Below, one piece after another: positions 32,951-43,975 of a stretch of 64,000 nucleotides of DNA; position 1 is the first letter of the stretch; every line of letters starts with the position of its first letter. The position numbers were made by a program, and so were the translations under genes. The notes below the pieces were generated by a model. It ran no database searches, was not told the origin of the DNA, and worked only from the letters and a program-made list of their open reading frames with translations. Source of the stretch: Cylindrodendrum hubeiense (taxonomy: Eukaryota; Ascomycota; Sordariomycetes; Hypocreales; Nectriaceae); the NCBI GenBank assembly GCA_014621425.1, contig JAANBB010000068.1, forward strand, positions 1 through 64,000, read 5' to 3'.

Positions 32951-35063
32951 TCACATTGCGTTTGCTGTGCTAAGATCCTGATAGCCAATATCGCACCCGA
33001 AGCCGGGATATATCTCGCCCAACTGATATGGAGTAGGGGAAAATGGAACTCCGACATCTAATGTTTGAAGAATTTCAGGCGAAGAATCGGCTGCCAATGA
33101 GATATCAAACGAGTCATCAAGCTGTTCGTGAGACGTTATAGACTCCTCCGGACTATCTAGCCGACCAACCACCGTCTCCGGGATGAATTTTGTCAAGCCA
33201 TCCGTTGACAGGAGCATTTGCGCGTTGGCACGCTCTAACACATCGGAGGCATTGCTCGATACTCGAAGAATCCATCGGTATTGAGTAAGCTTCTGGCGAT
33301 AAAACACCGCTTCTTCTGTGCTTGTTGCAGTCGACCCAAGAAGTAGCATAAATGTGCTGATCATGGAAAAATTATAGTAAGATGGCGAGTACCAAAAAGA
33401 TTGCAAATGCTCCGGCTTCAGATTACTGACGAAGTCGACCGCAGAGCACAACCGAACTTTTGCTGCGTTGCGACATATCTCGACCAATTCTGGTTCTACC
33501 TCATTCGATGCCACGCGTATAATATGACGATGTAAGGTGATCTCTGTAGCATAGTATGCAAGGCGGAGGTATCCTACCAACGGTTACTTCTAAACTGTTA
33601 ACGAAATAGGGTTGCCTTAGAAACTCACCTGTGGAACACAGTTTTCTCAGCTGTACATCCTCTCCTTTCACAGACTCGGGAAGTTGCGAGAACCACTCCT
33701 TCAACCGAATCTGGAGAGGTTTCGCAATGGCTAATTGTTCTCTTAGGCCCCCTACGGGCTCACGCTGAGCTCGCAGAGTGTAAAAGGTTGAGAGGATTTC
33801 GGACAGGATTTCAGTCAGTTTTACCATCTCACAAAACAATAATCGACCCTTCTCGACTTCTGCACTGCCATCCTCATCGTTTTCATCTACAGCTTTCTCA
33901 GGAAAGTCGTCTGCCGTAAGTGGCTGGACAAGCCAATCTGAGTAATTGATATGAGATGGCCGGCCATGAACAAGTGCTCCCCATTTATCTTGCATGAACA
34001 ATGCCCAGGCGAGCCGCTTCCGAAGGCCCTTTTCCCATGTGGGTATGCTCCAGTCAGAGCAGTCTAGATGTAGCCCAATTTCCTGGCCGATGCCAACCAA
34101 TTGGGTGGTCAATGCCCAGGAGTCTCCCTTTGGTTGCTGAAGAAGCAGAAGCCCAGCTTGAATTGTGGAGAGTTTGGGCCGGTGCACTGTTTCCGCTAAC
34201 GCTCGCAATGCGATTTCCTCGAGCTTCGTGGTGTTGGGCTTCGGTAGCGAGGCTAGTTCTGCGCTGTAGTTCCACCAGTTCATTGCAAGAATGTATACAA
34301 AAGCGAGACATGGCGGAGAAAACTCGCGATGTGTACGATCATACTTTTCAAGCCATACCATTTTGTGCAAGATGGGAAAGCTAGGGTGAACAATGCGAAA
34401 GTACAGGCGAATCAGCTCGGGCCCATGGGGTGCAACAACAGTCTCGACGGCGTCTAGCTGCGATATTTCTTGTGGATGACTCAATGTGCTTTCATCAAGC
34501 GTCTGGAGGAAGTTATCTGCCGAACCCACTTTGCGGAGCGCTACTGGGCCGATGGCGATTTCGTCGTGACTATCCAGAGAAACAGAGTGCAGGAGACTCT
34601 GCTCAAAGTCCGAGGATGGGCCCAGAAACGTCGCGTGTCTGTGTGTCTGCAGCCCCAGCGTCTTGCGGAGCAGCGTAGGGCCTTTGAAGTTTTCATAGCA
34701 GTCTATCCTGGCGACAGTGCGTATCGCACTCGTAGCGCTTGACTTGGAGCCCTGTCGGGACGCCGTCCACGGCATCGACATCTCCTCTTGCTCTTCATCC
34801 TCTGGGCACGTAATCTTCCTTTTTCTCGGCCGGGCGGTTGTCTGAAAGGTACACTCACGGTGATGGAACTGGCAGAGCACACAAGCAGATGCTTCATCGG
34901 GCATTTCGCAGCGACTCTTTCTCTTGCGGCACGAGTCGCATGGCCTAGACGGCCGATTAACGGCCACCCGTTGCTCAACGGCTACGGCTTGAGCACTGGC
35001 GAGAGGGTCACCCATTTCGCAACCCGGTGAAGTGCCTGGCCCGATGTATTTATCTCCGGGCAT
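32951..35063 (-). CDS. Zn(II)2Cys6 regulator, TamA/DAL81-like
   Basis: Two exons (35063-33629 and 33573-32951) give about 685 residues; the 55-nt intron ends at GTTGGTAG. The zinc cluster has Cys 42, 45, 52, 61, 64 and 71 (CDSCRKRKSRC..CVLC..HHREC). A fungal-specific middle-homology domain follows (LIRLYFRIVHPSFPILHK; GLHLDCSDWSIPTWEKGLR; KRLAWALFMQDKWGALVHGR). The end contains FWYSPSYYNFSMISTFMLLL and YRWILRVSS, as in the TamA/Dal81/Uga35 branch. Those proteins co-activate genes for allantoin, urea and GABA use. The adjacent permease and amidohydrolase suggest it controls this cluster, which is inference. A shared promoter with the permease is excluded because both genes run in the same direction. 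Confidence 0.88.
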
Positions 35064-35699
35064 GGTGCATGCGCGACAGCCTTATCCGACCAATACCAAG
35101 CACGGGTGGTGCAGCACTGTGTGTGCTTTGAACACGGGGGTGGAACTGCTCTCCACAATAGGCCGTGAGATGTCACAAGCCTTGCGTGACAAAGTCTGGA
35201 TCGAATATCAATGTGAATGAGCAAAGAGGAAGGTGTAAGGGTAGGCTTCATGTTGGATACAGAAAATCAAGATTGCTAATAGCTGACATTGCATATCGAA
35301 GCCAAGCCGGAATATTGCGTGGTAGTTATTGGCGGGAGATAAGGCGAAGAGGTGAACCAATCATAGCCAGCGCCACGTTCATTTGTCAAGCCAGAAACAA
35401 TTCCCCGGCAAGCCAGAGCGGGTGACAGAAAAGTAGCGCATACCTGCGAGTACATTGGTAGCTAGGTAAAGGAACTGTGTCCCGCGTTTGTGTAAGTACA
35501 TTGTTGTAGTCTTGACACAATCTGGGGCTAGTCCCCCCTCCCCCCACAGCCCTCCTCATTAGGACACCCACACAAAGCTCGCGTCCGTCCAAGCCCAAGC
35601 GAATGATCGGCTGATAGGTTATACCAGTGATAGAAACAAAGTGATTATTGACAATCTAGAAACGCCCTCCATGGCCATTCAGTCGCTATAGCGTAACGC
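35064..35699. other. Promoter of the regulator and 3' UTR of the permease
   Basis: No coding sequence is recognised. Confidence 0.45.
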
Positions 35700-37659
35700 T
35701 TAGTGCTCTGGGGGCGTGGGACTAAGCTCCTTCTCCTTGGCCGAAAACGAGCCCTTGGAATCAGAGACCTCCTCGATGCTGGTAATAACACGAGACTCAA
35801 TATCTCCTCTCTGTGGGGGATAGACTGCTTCCTCGACCAAAGCCCCAGTTATGGGCGACACATAGGTACAGATAACATAGTAGACCAAGACGGACAGGGT
35901 AAATCCGAAAATCCAGGCGAAAGTGTAGATTTTCCAGGCACCACCAACATTCAAGGTATGATCAATGCTCTTAGCGAATCCGGGCAGCAGCGGGACGAAG
36001 CCAGTAAGGAAGGCAGCGTATGCACGCCAGTTAACGCCATGATCATACCAGTAGATGCCGTTGCTGCGATAGAGCTCGTGGATGTTGAGCTTGCGTTTCT
36101 TGATAAGATAGTAATCGCAAACCATGACGCCAGCCAGAGGTCCCATAAGGCAAGAATAGCCACTCAGGAAAGCCAAAAGACCAGTGGCGTTCTTGATGAT
36201 ATTCCAAGGAGTACAAACGACGCAGAAAATGGAAATGAATAGCGTAGCTCGGAAAATGTTAATGTACTTTGGCGCAATTCCGGTAACATCGTTGGAGAAG
36301 GGATAAGTACCAGCCGCGACCTGATTTCCGATCGTGGCGAGGATGAAGCTGAATCCAGTGAAGAATTTGGCGGCACGGGAATCAAAGTTTGCAATGACGG
36401 CTGGCATGTACCATTGGAATTCTCCCCAAAGGTACTGGTTCGCGGAAGTGACGAAAATTGGAGTAAGAGCAGCCAGCGTTCCGATCACTGGTAGAGCGAA
36501 ATATTGATGATATCCACCCAGCCTGTTCTTGGAGAATCGACCGAAATCTAGGAACATTAGCCTGTGTTGCCAATCGCTGGGCTCAAGTGGCAGCTAGAAA
36601 TACCTGGCATGTTGACAGCCATGGACGAGAAAAGTCCCATGATAACATTAAGACCAGTCAATGCAGAATATGCCGTGTTCATGTAGTCGGATGTGATTTT
36701 GGCCTTTCCTGTGACCAATGGTCCACCTCCTTTAGTTACAATAGCAGCCCATAGGAATAGCGCAATGAAGGTGGGAGGGACGATGATGCCCTTGACAAGA
36801 AACAGAATCCGGAGTTTATTGATGGGCATGAGGGCGAGGCCGGTTTGGATAAACCAATAAAGGAAGAGGCAGAGGAGACCGGCAGCTAATATTCCTGGTT
36901 AGTTGCTAGTGATGATTGAAGTCGAACCTCAGTGGAGCATAGTAGCAAGGCAGATGGGATCAAATTTGCTTACAAGTGATTCCAGCATCCTCGGGGAGCT
37001 TGTTGGGGAAGTCGATGAAGCTCGGCCAAATGGCTTCGAGGCAACGTTGGAGAAAATCACCGGCCTGGACTGTAAGAATAGCAGTCCACATCAAGGCGAC
37101 GAATGCTAGTGGAGTCTTAGCCAATATATGCTAACATGTTCTGTTGTTGGTCTTACCTCGAATCAAGATGACTGGATACGATCCGTACATTCCAAAGATG
37201 GAGCGGACAATGACTGGATAAGGCACAGCATATGTCGCACCCATCTTTCCGGTAAGAGTGACGACCACACTGCAAATCATGAAACCAAAGAAGACAATTG
37301 GAATTGTCTCTCTGGCGGTAAACCCGAGGGCCATGACACTCGAGACGGTGGATGCCAATGGTGGAGCCTACAAGATACTGTTAGCTAGGTAAGAATGAAC
37401 TCAGAGCAAGTCTCTTACCATCATATCAGAAGTCCAGTATGCCCAATAATCAAGGCCGCCCCACGTGCGCTTCTCCGGTGGAATTGGGTCAAGATCTGCA
37501 TTTTGAATGAGCTGTTTGCATTACACTTCGAAATGGATTGTTTGAGCTACCTTCGTTGGACCATTTTCTGTCTTCGTAGACTCCATGCCTGGCGGGCACC
37601 TTCCATGAAAGGTGAGGCTTGATCCTCTCCTTCACCTGCTGAACAGAGAAAGATGGCAT
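35700..37659 (-). CDS. NCS1-family permease (allantoin/uracil/uridine type)
   Basis: Six exons (37659-37551, 37495-37419, 37367-37157, 37105-36974, 36885-36604, 36547-35700) give about 552 residues, the normal NCS1 length; introns are 51-88 nt. The FUR branch shows in RTWGGLDYWAYWTSDMM, ending TM1, and in AVNMPDFGRFSKNRLGGYHQ, the conserved loop. Also typical are GTYPFSNDVTGIAPKYINI and GVMVCDYYLIKKRKLNIHEL. About twelve hydrophobic segments are present. Yeast members Fur4, Dal4 and Fui1 carry uracil, allantoin and uridine by proton symport at the plasma membrane; the substrate here cannot be read from sequence. An in-frame ATG at 37743 is an alternative start. It is divergent from the fusion amidohydrolase. 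Confidence 0.92.
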
Positions 37660-38307
37660 TTTGCTTGTGCTGGTGATAGTTGTAAAATGCCAAATGTTAT
37701 TGCGATAGGAATCCTGGAATTGATCTCGAGGATACACGGGCATAAATAGTATAACTGATGGTGCTCATTTGCCTGTCATGTGCAATAGAAAACAATATCA
37801 AGATTGGGTTGCCTGCTATCAGCCAGGCGGCGAGCCCTCGGCGAAGCGTAGGCGTTCTGACCTCGCCAAATACGCATGTTAAGGGCTCCCCACTCCGATA
37901 TCTAAAGGTGCTCTTAGCGCATGGGGTAGTTATCTCAGGACAGGCGAGATCTCCTCAGCAGGCTAGAGCACTATTCCCAGTTCAGATTAGCATCAGCGCG
38001 CCACCTAACCGCCACAAAGATAAGACCCAGCAGCCGTCGCGGGGCCGTTGGCAGGCCGTCGGCGGGCACTTCACTTATCAGTGGTTGGGACTAAGTCAGA
38101 TGATAAGTGCTCTGAACGGCTCACCCGCCACCAGTTCAGCAGACGTTGTTGTTTGTATTATCCATGCATTCTAGCAAGAGAGAAGTATATATGTCTCATG
38201 GGAGGGGATTTCTATCGGCCTAGTTATCACTTTGCAGCATCGCCTCTCGCTTCACTTCTCGCTTCGCAACTCATTCTCCACAACGCCGTTCTTGTACCAT
38301 CGCAAAG
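37660..38307. promoter_or_regulatory. Bidirectional promoter with five GATA sites
   Basis: The 650-bp divergent promoter between permease and amidohydrolase has five HGATAR matches. They lie at TTATCT 37930-37935, AGATAAG 38018-38024, CTTATCA 38074-38080, TGATAAG 38101-38107 and TTATCA 38224-38229. AreA/NIT2-type GATA factors use such sites to relieve nitrogen repression. Clustering of three within 90 bp is more than chance would suggest, and fits a nitrogen-source gene pair. Confidence 0.65.
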
Positions 38308-40571
38308 ATGGTTGCAGCTCCAATAACTTCCAGGCTTCTCTCGGTGGATGCACAGCCGTATGCATTCGCATTCGATCCGGCCCACACGGCGCTCCTCGTC
38401 ATTGATATGCAGAGAGACTTCCTCCTCGCTGGGGGTTTTGGAGACATTCAAGGCGGCAACTTGGACGCCGTCCAAGCATCAATTGCGCCAACCAAGAAAC
38501 TGCTAGAGGCCTGTCGTGACGCTGGGCTGAAAATATTTCACACCAGAGAAGGCCATAAGCCAGATCTTTCCGATTGTCCATCCTCCAAGTTGGTTCGCCA
38601 ATCGGCCGCTCCTCAGAATGCACATCACACCCTGGTTATTGGCGACAAGGGTGAAATGGGCAGGTTGTTAATACGAGGAGAATATGGCCATGACATTATT
38701 GATGAGCTTCAGCCGTTGCCAGGCGAGGTCGTCATCGATAAGCCAGGAAAGGGCGCTTTCTGGAACACTACCTTGATGCATCAGCTCAAGAGCTATGATG
38801 TAACGCACTTGATTGTATCGGGAGTTACGACGGAGTGCTGCTTTGCATCAACGATCAGGGAGGCAAATGATCGTGGGTTTGAGTGCTGTAAGTTTCCATT
38901 CCAAGACCTTAAGAACCAAATACTCATAAACGGCTAGGTGGTATTGAAGAAGCTACAGCTGGTTACAATGCGGCATACAAAACCTCATCTCTCGACATGT
39001 TATATTGGGCACAGGGACTTTTTGGGTTTGTAGCCAAGCTTGACCCATTGCTCCAAGCACTTGAGTCTGAATCAAAACCTCGCGCTTTAGGGGGTTCACC
39101 CAACAGTCCACCTCAAACTCCTCCAGATTGGGATGGAGATCTACGGATCGAATCTCTGCAGCGCTCATATAAGGCTGGAGTGTCACCGATGACAGTCGTC
39201 GAAGCCTTGTATCGTAAAATCGAGGCCTACAAAGAGGTGGACCCAGCCGTTTGGATAGAGCTTATCACCAAGGATACAGCACTGCAAGCTGCCGAGGCGC
39301 TTGTACAACAGTACCCTGATAGGACTAAGCTTCCTCCATTATTTGGTGTCCCGTTTAGCATCAAGGACAGTCTCGACGTGGCTGGGCTGCCGACAACTAC
39401 CGCATGTCCACCACTGACACATATTCCTAGTAAATCTGCAGTTGTTCACGACAAGGCGCTTGCAAATGGTGCAATTTTTGTCGGAAAGACCAACCTTGAT
39501 CAGCTCGCCACTGGTTTGTCAGGATGCAGGAGCCCGTACGGAATCACTCGATCGGTGTTTCATCCGGATTATATCTCGGGAGGATCTTCAAGCGGCAGCT
39601 GCGTCAGTGTTGGCGCTGGCCTGTGTTCATTTTCCATCGCGACCGATACCGCTGGTAGTGGCCGTGTACCGTCGTGTTTTAACGGTGTGGTGGGCTACAA
39701 ACCAACCAGAGGAACTCTGTCAGCAGTTGGATTGACCCCCGCGTGTCTCTCTTTGGACTGCATTGCCATCATTTCAAGGACTGCCCGAGATGCTGCGACA
39801 GTAAGCCATGCACTTGAAGGTTTCGATGAGAACGATCCCTATGCGAAGCCCGTCATTGCTTTTGAGAGGCATGTCAACTCGGTTGGGCCTCGGGCGAAGT
39901 CATTCAAGTTCGGAATCCCGCCTGCAGAAGCTCTTTCTGTCTGCTCAGTGCCGTATAGGCGAATGTTTAATGAAGCCGTGACAATGCTGCAATCAATAGG
40001 TGGGATTTTAACACCCATCGACTGGTCGCCTTTTGACAAGGCCGGAAGGCTTCTCTACGAGGGCACTTTTGTATCCGAAAGGCTTGCAAGTCTGCCCGAT
40101 GATTGGCTCCTTGGGAACCGCGCTCATTTGCATCCCGTTATTGTTGAGTTATTCGATCGAGTCGTTCAGAAAAACAGCTCTGCTGTTCAGGCGTATCGTG
40201 ACCTGCAGGCAAAGGCTCGGCATACCCGTGAGGCCGAAAAGGTTTTTACTACAGTCGATTTTGTCCTGGTCCCAACAACAACGACCCATTGGACAGTCGA
40301 AGAGATGCTAGCTGACCCTATCCGGAAGAACAGCATGCTGGGAGAATTTACACATGCGGGAAATGTGCTCGACCTATGCGCGGTCGCAGTTCCCATTACT
40401 ACTTATCCTGCCTCCGAACTATCTGGGAAAACAGATGACGCAAGGAAATTACCGTTTGGTGTCACGTTGCTAGGTGGAAGCCGCCTGGATGCGGAAATTT
40501 TGCGACTAGCTAGGATAGTTGAAGAAGGCGCTGCATCTGCTAATGGCAGCGTTTCATATTCTTTCCCGTAG
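38308..40571 (+). CDS. Fusion of isochorismatase-type amidohydrolase and allophanate-hydrolase-like amidase
   Basis: Two exons (38308-38887, 38938-40571) give about 737 residues; the 50-nt intron joins the domains without a frame change. Residues 1-235 are a cysteine hydrolase of the isochorismatase/biuret-hydrolase group: Asp33 (VIDMQRDF), Lys145 (VIDKPGKGAFW) and Cys178 (GVTTECC), followed by STIREANDRGFEC. Residues about 260-735 are an amidase-signature domain with Lys336 (FSIKD), Ser410 (GGSSSGS) and Ser434 (ATDTAGSGRVP), at the AtzF/Dur1,2 spacing. GYKPTRG and LSLDC follow, as in allophanate hydrolases. It lacks AtzF's separate C-terminal domain. The two activities could act in sequence, for example biuret to allophanate to ammonia and CO2. 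Substrate is inferred, not shown. Confidence 0.9.
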
Positions 40572-41063
40572 TCAGTGGCAAGGTGGTTGCCAGCGGAGGT
40601 CTGCCAGCTACCGATTCTGCGCAGGAATTGACAATAATGCGGGAGTCCAATTTCAATCAAGAAACACCTATTAGAACTGATACAGAGAAGTGTACTTGAA
40701 GTAATGCAAGCTTAGACAGTGACTATAGGTGCTAGGCTAAGGTAATTTCATTTCTCCTGACTTCGTAGCGAAGATTCACCAGGAAGTCTTAGTCTAGTCA
40801 GTCCAGCTAGCCGAGATCACAGCCCGGCAAGCCCCTATTGCAGACAACCCAGCTGCCTATTAAATTGACCTCCCGATCCCTGATTATGAGGTTGATCCCG
40901 AGCCGATCCTATATACGGATCCGGCTGAGCTGGCCATAATGGCCCCACTTCCGGCCCCACCTCCGACCGGGACTCCAAAATCACCTCTGCTGCCGTATTA
41001 CATGTTGCTTTCGCCGATAAGAAAGTGTATGATACTTCTCCCCATTTATATATCAGGTAGCAA
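40572..41063. other. Region between convergent genes
   Basis: 3' UTRs only. An open minus-strand frame at 40835-41239 overlaps the true last exon of the next gene and is not supported. Confidence 0.45.
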
Positions 41064-42165
41064 TCATGGTATTTTAGGAATGATCTGTTCGGGAGTTGGA
41101 ATGACCAAGAAATCCGGGGGAAGTTCGTCATTTGGAGGCGCCTGAGACTTTGGTCAGTATCGACGTATCCGATGCAGATACAGAGATCCTCACCTGTAAC
41201 TTCTCCCCCCATTCTCGCACAGCGTCGTAGTTCTTGCACATGTGTCTAGTGTTAAAGTCGGGAAAGGCCATGGGGTCTTCCTTGGTGGCCCACACCTGGC
41301 CAAGGACCGCGGTATCGACGTTGCACATTAGTACCTGGCGGATGGTATCGAGGCAATGGGCTATCGTCATTAGCAAAGTCCTTCAAATTGATGATGTGAG
41401 TATGACTTACTGACGTGTAGCTGGAAGGCATGACCTTCATTCATAAAGGCGTGCGTCCCTATGGCCTTGTAATGATCATAGTTGAAGTACAGCGACTTTC
41501 TGACGAGGTTCTGCGTGCTGTTAGCCATCTGATCTCTCAATTGGGACTCATAATCTTACTAGACAGTGTAAATGGTGTAGGCCTTCAACATTAACGAGGA
41601 AGCCACCGCCGTACTTCGGGTTTCGCTGAACAAAAGAGGAGTCCAATCCGCTGGCCAGACCGTCCTCATACGAGATGACGCCCGCTCGATCTGGGTCTAG
41701 TGAGCAATTGATCAGCACGTTCAAGGAACAGACATACAGTCGACTCCCAAGGCCTCCCAGGCAGCGTCGACCTCGGCCGACGCGTTTTTCCTGTAAATAT
41801 TCTCCTCCATGAAGTGGCCGTCGAATTCCTTGAAGGCGTACTTTATGTCGACATCTTCGAGAAGGGGAGCTATCTATGTTAGAATAACACATTTATCAGG
41901 GCCATGCCTACTTACACCACTGTGTCGTGTGCAGTGCGCAGTTTTGGTCCATGTTCAAAAAGGCAAACGAAATCCACGCTCCGGTGAGGCCTGAGACGAG
42001 GATAATCGCGAGCAAGGACACCGTCATCCCCAGGCAACTGCGCCATCCGCGCCTTGGTCGCTTGGCCGCAGCATAGTCGTACTTGTCATTAAAATCATCA
42101 GAGTCGCTGCCAGCGTGGTAGACATCGTCGTTCAAAGGAACCTCCTCGTCCTCTTTTTGATGCAT
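41064..42165 (-). CDS. UstYa-family (DUF3328) oxidase
   Basis: Six exons (42165-41916, 41869-41738, 41696-41560, 41510-41411, 41360-41194, 41141-41064) give about 287 residues; introns are 41-52 nt. An acidic, basic-ended N-terminus precedes one membrane helix (TVSLLAIILVSGLTGAWISFAF, residues 48-69). The lumenal domain carries both hallmark HXXHC motifs: HHLHC at 168-172, and HVTHC at 205-209, whose second half is completed by the splice at 41361-41410. LDTIRQ follows. UstYa proteins make oxidative crosslinks, ring closures or chlorinations in fungal peptide products such as ustiloxin and cyclochlorotine, in the secretory route. Adjacent is a divergent repeat-peptide gene. All exon joins keep frame and motif. 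Confidence 0.92.
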
Positions 42166-43708
42166 GGTGAAATGTGTAGATGATACGCGGTGGGGTTGAG
42201 ATGTAAGACGAGCGTTTTGACATGGATACCACACGCGCACATATGGAAGGAAGATGGCGCGCTTGTAAAGGTTCACACCAAGGACAAGCTCCGAACACAG
42301 AGCTCAAAAAGACCGAAGACCTAAGGATGGGAGCTCGAGGAACCCCCGATTTGTCACCGGTTTGGTCACTGGGACGTTTTCGGCACAACCACAACCCGAG
42401 CTATGAGGCGAGAGGGCGATAAGCTATCGCATCGGGGGGATGGAATGAAGGCGAGGCTTTCATTAGTTTGCTACAAACAAGAAAGTCTTGAGGAGCTGAG
42501 CAACAAAGTTGCAGCCAACGGCCTGGGCACAGACACGAGGTTAGAGCGGGCACCAATCGCATCCATGACGCCAAAGTGATGCTCGCCATGGCAGTCATCA
42601 CGACAATGGCGGCGTCTGCACCTCGCCGACCATGGAGGGTTGCTAAGACGATCGCTGGTTAGGGCTGAAAAATAGCGCCTGTCGCCCCAACGTGCCCTCT
42701 CGAGCGGACTTTTCAGCTGATGGCGCCTTGTCGCTGTTGGAGGGATAGCTCCCTGTTAGATTGGCTGCTAGGCCCAGCCCAGCGGCTCCTCAGATACACC
42801 ACGAGACCGCTGCGACTAGCCGACGTGGGGAGTCGTGTTTGCGACTTTGTAAGCCAAGCCACGTCCAAGTCGAGCTTCACTCGCATGGGCAATGGTCAAC
42901 AGCCAAAAGAAATTGCGACAGATGCCAAGCTGCAATGGCATCATCAGGAATTGCCATTGGCGCCAGCGAAGCAGATCTCCATGCACAGCCTATCGACGGC
43001 TTCAATCCCATCCCATGCCGTCTCGTCTCAGTAAAGTTATCGCCGGATCGGACGTCAACATTCCAGCTGCCATCATTCTGCCGAGCAAAACAACCAACCC
43101 CCGCAAAACCGTCCAGGACTAGACCGGAAGCTGACCGCCGCCAGCTGGCTGGAAAGGGAAATTCATCTGGAATTGACTCTGCGCCGGCTTGCTGGGCTGC
43201 CAGGATGGTAGATCAGAGACATGTCTCAGCTCAAGTGAGAGGGCAAGCCACCGAGGCGCGCTACAGCACCGGGATCTCGGATGACGATTGAGCACTCGAC
43301 AAAAACAACGCGCTTTATGGCCTAGAACACTAGCAACGGCCACTCTGACGCAATTATGCTTTTCGGGTGCTGCGATAGCTTCGACAGTGTGTCCTCGGGA
43401 CGAATTGGTAACCCCGAGTTGGTCTTGGAAGGCTAGCTTGGCAAACGGAAGAAGTGCCGAAGCCAAAAGAGTGCACACCATGTTACCGATGACCATTGAT
43501 TTGGGAGGGATGACAACATGGGCTGTTGGCGTTTGCTCGGAATGACGATGGTGGTGCTTTCAACTTAAAGCTGGAGCTTTTCCCCTACTTTCGAATTCTT
43601 TTCCTCACCTCCATCCCTCAGATCTACAACCTGATTCAATCTTACCTCATCCTCCCGAACCTTTTATCAACTACAAATCCACCGAGCCCAGAACAGCTCT
43701 CCGCAAAT
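42166..43708. other. Divergent region between UstYa-like and repeat-peptide genes
   Basis: Contains the promoters of both genes; the leader of the repeat-peptide gene runs from about 43560. Overlapping open frames on both strands at 42720-43496 have random-looking composition and no family. Confidence 0.45.
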
Positions 43709-43975
43709 ATGAAGCTGTCCCTCATCGCTCTCGCCGTCGCCGTCCCGGCTGTCATGGCCGCCCCTGCTCCCAAGGCCGTGGCCGAACCAGCCCCAGTGCC
43801 CGGCTATGGCAGCTATGGGAAATACCCACCTCCCGCTGGAGGCTATGGAAACTACGGCAGCTACGGAAAGGCCAAGCCCAAGCCACCGAAGGACGGAAAA
43901 TACGGCAGCTACGGAAAATACGGTAGCTACGGCGCCTACAAGCGCGCTTCCGACTGGGTCAAGTCGTGGTTTTAA
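43709..43975 (+). CDS. Small secreted Tyr/Gly-repeat peptide; candidate RiPP precursor
   Basis: A single exon of 88 residues. Residues 1-18 are a clear signal peptide (MKLSLIALAVAVPAVMAA). A Pro/Ala linker follows, then a Gly/Tyr repeat region with four copies of YGSYG: GYGSYGKY, GNYGSYGK, GKYGSYGK and KYGSYGAY. A single dibasic Lys-Arg site ends the repeats, followed by a short amphipathic tail (ASDWVKSWF). Tyr-containing repeats with Kex2-type sites next to UstYa genes are the layout of dikaritin precursors. However, only one KR is present and the cores are not cleanly separated, so a structural or effector role is equally possible. It diverges from the UstYa-like gene, 1.5 kb away. Confidence 0.8.
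   Translation: MKLSLIALAVAVPAVMAAPAPKAVAEPAPVPGYGSYGKYPPPAGGYGNYGSYGKAKPKPPKDGKYGSYGKYGSYGAYKRASDWVKSWF

Noticed and set aside
42761..43291. 176-codon plus-strand frame between the UstYa-like and repeat-peptide genes
   Set aside because: Starts at a non-ATG codon, overlaps other frames and shows no domain; I considered it as a missing tailoring enzyme and found no motif.
43119..43496. Minus-strand frame with a signal-peptide-like start and several Cys
   Set aside because: Overlaps the promoter of the repeat-peptide gene; composition after the start is random and no family is recognised. Kept in mind as a weak effector-like candidate only.
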